A stretch of 64,000 bases of DNA, from contig CAMRHE010000012.1 in the NCBI GenBank assembly GCA_947044405.1, positions 11,548,001 through 11,612,000 on the forward strand, read 5' to 3'. The notes under the pieces were generated by a model. The model saw only the letters and a program-made list of their open reading frames with translations. It had not been told where the DNA came from and searched no databases. The DNA comes from Leptodactylus fallax (taxonomy: Eukaryota > Chordata > Amphibia > Anura > Leptodactylidae). This document shows positions 59,213 through 64,000 of this stretch, piece after piece. Each line of letters starts with the position of its first letter. Positions within the stretch are counted from its first letter, which is position 1. Both the position numbers and the translations under genes were made by a program.

Positions 59213-59395
59213 AACAAAGGTGACAAAACAAGCAAAACAGTTTGTTAGATAACAAGAAGAAAAAAATAGAAAAAGCTGGTAAGTTATAATCTTTCTGGTT
59301 CCCTGGAGCTTGGAAAAAGAGAAATGGCCAGCATCCAGCTATGAGCAGATTCCAAAGATGTGATAAAGTTCTTCAAAAATCTACAGTTTTTGTAA
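59209..59395. other. Short A-rich spacer, partly old Tc1
   Basis: No clear feature. The right part may be the scrambled centre of the Tc1 remnant that follows. Confidence 0.35.
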
Positions 59396-59829
59396 AGGAG
59401 AGCCCCTGACTCATTTAGACACTTTGGAAACCTTTAGAGGGAGTTGAAAGTCCGTGTTGCCCAGCTACAGCCCCAAAACAGCACTGCTCTAGAGGAGATC
59501 CTCAAGGAGGAATGGGCCAACATACCAGCAACAGTGTGTGCCAACCTTGTGAAGACTTACAGAAAACGTTTGACCTCTGTCATTGTCAACAAAGGATATG
59601 TAACAAAATATTGAGATGAACTTTTGTTATTGACCAAATACTTATTTTCCACCATAATTTGCAAATAAATTCTTAAAAAATCAGACAATGTGATTTTCTA
59701 GATATGTTTTCTCATTTTGTCTCTCATAGTCGAGGTATACCTATGATGTCAATTACAGGCCTCTCTCATCTTTTTAAGTGGGAGAACTTGCACAATTGGT
59801 GCCTGACTAAATCCTTTTTTTCCCCACTG
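59396..59829 (+). pseudogene. 3' half of a Tc1 element
   Basis: Only the C-terminal part of the transposase remains: a frame-shifted SPD..NPIE..LW block near 59403-59440, then a clean [15 protein letters not shown] to [20 protein letters not shown] and the end NKGYVTKY with TGA near 59612. The right inverted repeat follows (aatacttattttccaccat, tttttccccactg) and ends at a TA (59830-59831). The family is close to element D. The 5' half and left end are missing. Confidence 0.85.
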
Positions 59830-59837
59830 TATGCATG

Positions 59838-60812
59838 ACTGACATCCCCACAAGGATGGAGTTGCAGCATGTCGGGTACACCTGGCAAAACAAAACCTCC
59901 CAACAGAACCAGTAACGCAGCTCATACAATTCATCCTTAGCCACAACCATTTTACCTTTGGAGAGGATCTATATCTACAGCGAATGGGAACTTCAATGGG
60001 GACCAGATGTGCACCCCAATATGCAAATCTCTTTATGGCAGAAATGGAAGGAACATATTTATCAACATGCGCCACCAAACCTATGATTTACCTTCGTTAT
60101 ATCGATGATATCCTTGTCATCTGGACTGCAGGTGAGGAGGCCCTACTTCAATTCCATAATGACTTCGATGACTTTCACCCGACCATCAACCTTAAACTTA
60201 GCTATTCAGGGAGTGAAATTCACTTTCTGGATACCACAATATACATTAAAGACCACCGGCTACTCACATCGATATACCACAAACCCACAGACAGAACGGC
60301 CTACCTGAGAAACGACAGATTCCACCCCAAGCACACAAGACAATCTATAATCTACAGCCAGGCTATACGATACAATCGTATTTGCTCCGACAAAACAGAC
60401 CTGGACAAGCACCTCCTGGATCTGAGAATGAAATTTCTCCGATTGGGATACAAACCAAAAGTGACAGACAACCAATTAAACAAAGCAGCAGCCATTAACA
60501 GAGACAGTCTGCTCACATATAGAGAGACCCAAAAAGATGCCCCTAGTTGTCACCTACAACCCACAGCTGGAGATCCTACGAAGGATTGCCAAGGAGCTCC
60601 AACCTGTGCTACATAGGGACAACAGACTCAAGGACATATTTCCAGTCCCCCCTCCCCTCTCCTTTCGACAACCACCAAACCTGAGGCGCATTATCGTCCG
60701 GAGTGCCCTGAAGGCCCCAACTGAAAATGGCACCTCACCTTGCCTACATAAAAGGTGCATGACCTGCAAGCACATCCACACCGCTGACAGTGTACCTATC
60801 CCACAGTCATAA
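59838..60812 (+). pseudogene. PLE reverse transcriptase
   Basis: PLE RTs are relatives of telomerase that prime on nicked DNA. The sequence opens with HPHKDGVAACRVHLAKQNLP in one frame, continues FGEDLYLQRMGTSMGTRCAP, and carries the catalytic RYIDDILVIW (60094-60123). The thumb shows TSIYHKPTDRTAYLRNDRFH, SQAIRYNRIC and LRMKFLRLGYK. A frameshift near 60530 moves to the 60537 frame with VVTYNPQLEILRRIAKELQP, LRRIIVRSALK and a cysteine pair, CMTCKH. The first catalytic aspartate block of the palm lies upstream and is missing. Confidence 0.88.
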
Positions 60813-61166
60813 CAGGTGCACAGAATTAGGGGGACATTTTCCTGCAGGTCTTCCAATGTGGTGTACCTCATAATGTGTGTGCAATGTCCCACCACAGGCC
60901 TCTATGTGGGGGAAACAGGGCAGAGACTCAGTCAACGAATGAACTCACACAGATCCACCATTAATAACAGCAGAACAGATCTCCCAGTGGCCGCACATTT
61001 TTCCGGAGAAAACCACTCTATTGAAGATTTGCGGGTTGTGGTTTTAATGGGACATTTTAAGACACAGGAGAAAAGGAAAGAAATGGAGTACAAATTTATG
61101 CAAAAATTTCAAACTCTGCAATTTGGACTTAATATTCATGCCAGCTTCATGTCACACTATGTTTGA
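60813..61166 (+). pseudogene. PLE GIY-YIG endonuclease
   Basis: In the same frame as the end of the RT, after a TAA at 60810-60812. It reads CRSSNVVYLIMCVQC and GLYVGETGQRLSQRMNSHRS, with the two conserved sites in the expected place (VVY and YVG). ADLPVAAHF-type, RKEMEYKFMQKFQTLQFGLN and the end FMSHYV complete the domain. The stop before it and the RT frameshift are the only visible lesions in the last 600 bp. The frame ends at 61164-61166. Confidence 0.88.
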
Positions 61167-61500
61167 ACCATGAACTGAACTCAATATTCATGCCAGCTTC
61201 AAATCACACTATGTATGACCTGTGAGGGACACAAATCACCTCCTGATAGCAAACAGATAACAGCAAGAATTACTGATCCCTCCGTCACGCACCACAAGTT
61301 TCCAGACTGTTTTTTTGACCTGTTGTAAATAACTTCTCTACTTAGATTGCAATTTTTTTTAAGGACTCTAAAATGCTTTGAAAACCATGTGTATAAAAAT
61401 CTGTTAATTTTCAGTTCTTGTATCACACCATGTCTGATGAAGGGAGCGAGCACTCCTGAAAGCTTACTTATAAATATACTCAGTTAGCCTCTAAAAGGTA

Positions 61501-61678
61501 TCGCCTGATTTCTTCACTCTTCCACTGACTCATGCTAGTGACAGAGCTTTATTAAAGCCATAAATCTGTCCTTGGCTACTTCAAAGAGATTGCTGTGTGC
61601 AGACTCTGGTAATAAAACTGCAGGGGATCCTGTGATCACTGGAAGACAATAATCCCATTCATGACTAGTCCCAAACAC
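61501..61678. other. No gene seen
   Basis: Short spacer between the PLE 3' end and the next Tc1 element. Confidence 0.4.
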
Positions 61679-61680
61679 TA

Positions 61681-63246
61681 CAGTCATGGCCAAAAGTTTT
61701 GAGAATGATACAAATATTAATTTTTACAAAGTCTATTGCTTCAGTTTTTCTAATGGCAATTTGCATATACTCCAGAATGTTATAAAGAGTGATCAGCTTA
61801 ACAGCAATTACTTGCAAAGTCAATATTTGCCTAGAAAATGAACTTTATCCCCCAAAACACATTTCAACATCATTGCAGCCCTGCCTTAAAAGGACCACCT
61901 AACATCGTTTCAGTGATTGCTCCATTAACACAGGTGTGGGTGTTGATGAGGACAGGGCTGGAAATCAATCTGTCATGATTAAGTAAGAATGACACCACTG
62001 GACACTTTAAAAGGAGGCTGGTGCTTGCCATCATTGTTTCTCTTCTGTTAACCATGGTTATCTCTAAAGAAACACGTGCAGTCATCATTGCACTGCACAA
62101 AAATGGCCTAACTGGGAAGAGTATTGCAGCTAGAAAGATTGCACCTCAGTCAACAATCTATCACATCATCAAGAACTTCAAGGAGAGAGGTTCCATTGGT
62201 GCCAAAAAGGCTCCAGGGCGCCCAAGAAAGACCAGCAAGCAGCAGGACCGTCTCTTAAAAGTGTTTCAGCTGCGGGATCGGGCTACCAGCAGTGCAGAGC
62301 TTGCTGAGGAATGGCAGCAGGCAGGTGTGAGTGCATCTGCACGCACTGTGAGGCGGAGACTCTTGGAGCAAGGCCTGGTCTCAAGGAGGGCAGCAAAGAA
62401 GCCACTTCTCTCCAGAAAAAACATCAGGGACAGACTGATATTCTGTAAAAGGTACAGGGAGTGGACTGCTGAGGACTGGGGTAAAGTCATTTTCTCTGAT
62501 GAATCCCCTTTTCGATTGTTTGGAACATCTGGAAAACAGCTTATTCGGAGAAGAAGAGGTGAGCGCTACCACCAGTCTTGTCTCATGCCAACTGTAAAGC
62601 ATCCTGAAACCATTCATGTGTGGGGTTGCTTCTCAGCCAAGGGAATCGGCCTCTCACAGTCTTGCCTAAAAACACAGCCATGAATAAAGAATGGTACCAG
62701 AATGTCCTCCAAGAGCAACTTCTCCCAACCGTCCAAGAGCAGTTTGGCGCTCAACAATGCCTTTTCCAGCATGATGGAGCACCTTGCCATAAAGCAAAGG
62801 TGATAACTAAATGGCTCAGGGAACAAAACATAGAGATTTTGGGTCCATGGCCTGGAAACTCCCCAGATCTTAATCCCATTGAGAACTTGTGGTCAATCAT
62901 CAAGAGACGGGTGGACAAACAAAAACCAACAAATTCAGACAAAATTAAAGCATTGATTCTGCAAGAATGGGCTGCTATCAGTCAGGATTTGGTCCAGAAG
63001 TTGATTGAGAGCATGCCAGGGAGAATTGCAGAGGTCCTGAAGAAGAAGGGTCAACACTGCAAATATTGACTTGCTGCATTAACTCATTCTAACTGTCAAT
63101 ATAAGCTTCTGTTACTCATAATATGAATGCAATTATATTTCTGTATGTGATAAAAACATCTGACAAACACACATAAAAACCAGAGGGCAGCAGATCATGT
63201 GAAAATAGAATATTTGTGTCATTCTCAAAACTTTTGGCCATGACTG
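61681..63246 (+). mobile_element. Tc1 element E2, 1,566 bp, DD35E family
   Basis: TA-flanked (61679-61680 and 63247-63248), with ends identical to element E1. It is the better preserved of the two. The length difference of 11 bp between the copies is fully explained by single-base losses (eleven T and one A lost in E1, one T lost in E2). Confidence 0.94.
62054..63069 (+). pseudogene. Tc1 element E2 transposase, one frameshift
   Basis: ATG 62054 (MVISKETRAVIIALHKNGL) begins a helix-turn-helix domain, followed by GRPRKTSKQ, a second helix-turn-helix (ATSSAELAEEW...SARTVRRRL) and the core: FSDESPFRLFG (D), FQHDGAPCHKAK (D) and [11 protein letters not shown] (E). There are 35 residues between the second D and the E. 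One T is missing at about 62650 (ggcctctc, where E1 has ggctctctc), which shifts the frame near GIGSLTVL. The C-terminus, ending KKGQHCKY, is complete. Apart from that base the gene would be 338 codons long. Confidence 0.92.
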
Positions 63247-63252
63247 TACATA

Positions 63253-63512
63253 CAGTGCCTTGCGAAAGTATTCGGCCCCCTTGAACTTTTCAACCTTTTG
63301 CCACATTTCAGGCTTCAAACATAAGGATATAAAATTTAAATTTTTTGGTGAAGAATCAACAATAAGTGGGACACAATCGTGAAGTGGAATGAAATTTATT
63401 GGATATTTTAAACTTTTGTAAAAAATATAAAACTGAAAAGTGGGGCGTGCCAAATTATTCGGCCCCTTTACTTTCAGTGCAGCAAACTCACTCCAGAAGT
63501 TCAGTGAGTTAA
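63253..63512 (+). mobile_element. Left end of another Tc1 family
   Basis: Begins cagtgccttgcgaaagtatt after a TA (63251-63252), four bases after the previous element's TA. It is the known long inverted repeat of a widespread vertebrate Tc1 family. An inner repeat, aattattcggcccct, lies near 63454. The sequence then stops matching at ccagaagttcagtga, so only the outer end remains. Confidence 0.85.
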
Positions 63513-63539
63513 AACTATATTTTAACTGAATAAAGAAAT

Positions 63540-64000
63540 TATATTTAGATTTGAAAGGGTATCCTGGCCAGTATTAGACTATAAAACAGCCAGCTTGTTT
63601 TTTTGCAGTGATAAATAATGACAGTTTTTCTGTATTTGTTAACAAAAGACACTATTTTAAGACACAGTGATGAGATTTAGCACTAAAACGTTGTCCTTGT
63701 AAGGGTGTATTACACATTGCATGATTCAGCTTGGATTTCTACCACGATAATGGCACTTTTTCTGTATTGGCTAACAAAAAATACTATTGCAAAAAACCCT
63801 TAATAAAATTACATTTTTTACTAAAAGAACTGATTTTATCAGTAAAAACAAAGTAAGACACTCTGTGGATAATCAGATCACAGGGCTGAAAGCTACACTA
63901 ATAGTAATGGCAAATTTGACACTTTATTACCAAAAAATTGCTGTATTGTAAAAAAGATTTAACAAAACTAGATTGTTGGAAATGAAAAAGTGACCTGGCC
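63540..64000 (-). repeat. Inverted copy of the hAT-like leader repeats
   Basis: On the minus strand, gttaacaaatacagaaaaac, gccaatacagaaaaagtgcc and tactggccaggataccctttc follow the same order as 42090-42640 on the plus strand. It is the leader of another copy of the hAT-like family, cut by the window edge. Confidence 0.7.

Larger units (their letters stand above)
59832..61500 (+). mobile_element. Penelope-like element, 5'-truncated
   Basis: Contains the RT from just before its palm to the thumb, the GIY-YIG endonuclease and a 3' region with gatgaagggagcgagcactc...gaaagctt, the usual PLE 3' UTR phrase. It begins directly at the TA that ends the Tc1 fragment before it. This is a different PLE family from the one at 1740-5140. 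Three visible breaks (near 60530, at 60810 and at the 5' truncation) make it inactive. Confidence 0.88.

Overview
This window looks like intergenic, repeat-rich DNA from a vertebrate, most likely a frog (Anura). The evidence is indirect. The sequence is AT-rich and crowded with Tc1/mariner elements of several families, Penelope-like retroelements (PLEs), hAT-type elements, a Rex1/CR1-group LINE, a chromovirus-free Ty3/gypsy element, an endogenous retrovirus and many fold-back elements. Several repeats match ones I remember from frog genomes. A teleost source is the main alternative. I recognise no host protein-coding exon, tRNA, rRNA or CRISPR array. Nearly every long reading frame belongs to a mobile element, and nearly all are broken.

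Layout. 1-0.6 kb: minus-strand L2/CR1-type LINE that runs off the left edge. 1.7-5.1 kb: a PLE endonuclease region split by a 2,008-bp hAT-like element with a perfect 8-bp target duplication. 5.7-12.3 kb: a Tc1 remnant and three near-complete Tc1 elements. 15.2-23.0 kb: an endogenous retrovirus with two LTRs about 2 percent diverged but a badly degraded interior, including an unexpected RanBP2-type zinc finger. 23.2-32.1 kb: fold-back elements, a fourth Tc1, two PLE fragments, decayed Tc1/mariner pieces and a 0.46-kb segment present twice. 32.1-33.5 kb: a second hAT-like element with a 31-bp minisatellite, then a fold-back repeat. 33.5-42 kb: old dispersed repeats. 42.1-51.9 kb: a three-level nest in which a Rex1-like LINE lies inside a gypsy element, which lies inside a hAT-like element. 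51.9-64 kb: two nearly identical Tc1 copies with DD35E spacing, one nearly intact DD38E Tc1, a large PLE fragment, and inverted copies of the hAT-like element.

How the parts relate. The nests and target duplications give a relative order: PLE before hAT at 2.5-4.6 kb, and hAT-like, then gypsy, then LINE at 42-51 kb. The gypsy and retroviral LTR pairs are each about 2 percent diverged by eye, so both are fairly young. The youngest-looking insertions are the DD35E pair (about 0.5 percent substitutions between copies) and the DD38E element, whose only visible coding lesion is one stop codon. The two DD35E copies differ by a very unusual set of indels: almost all are single-T deletions. That is either an assembly artefact or a real mutational bias. 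All family assignments come from reading motifs, without database searches.
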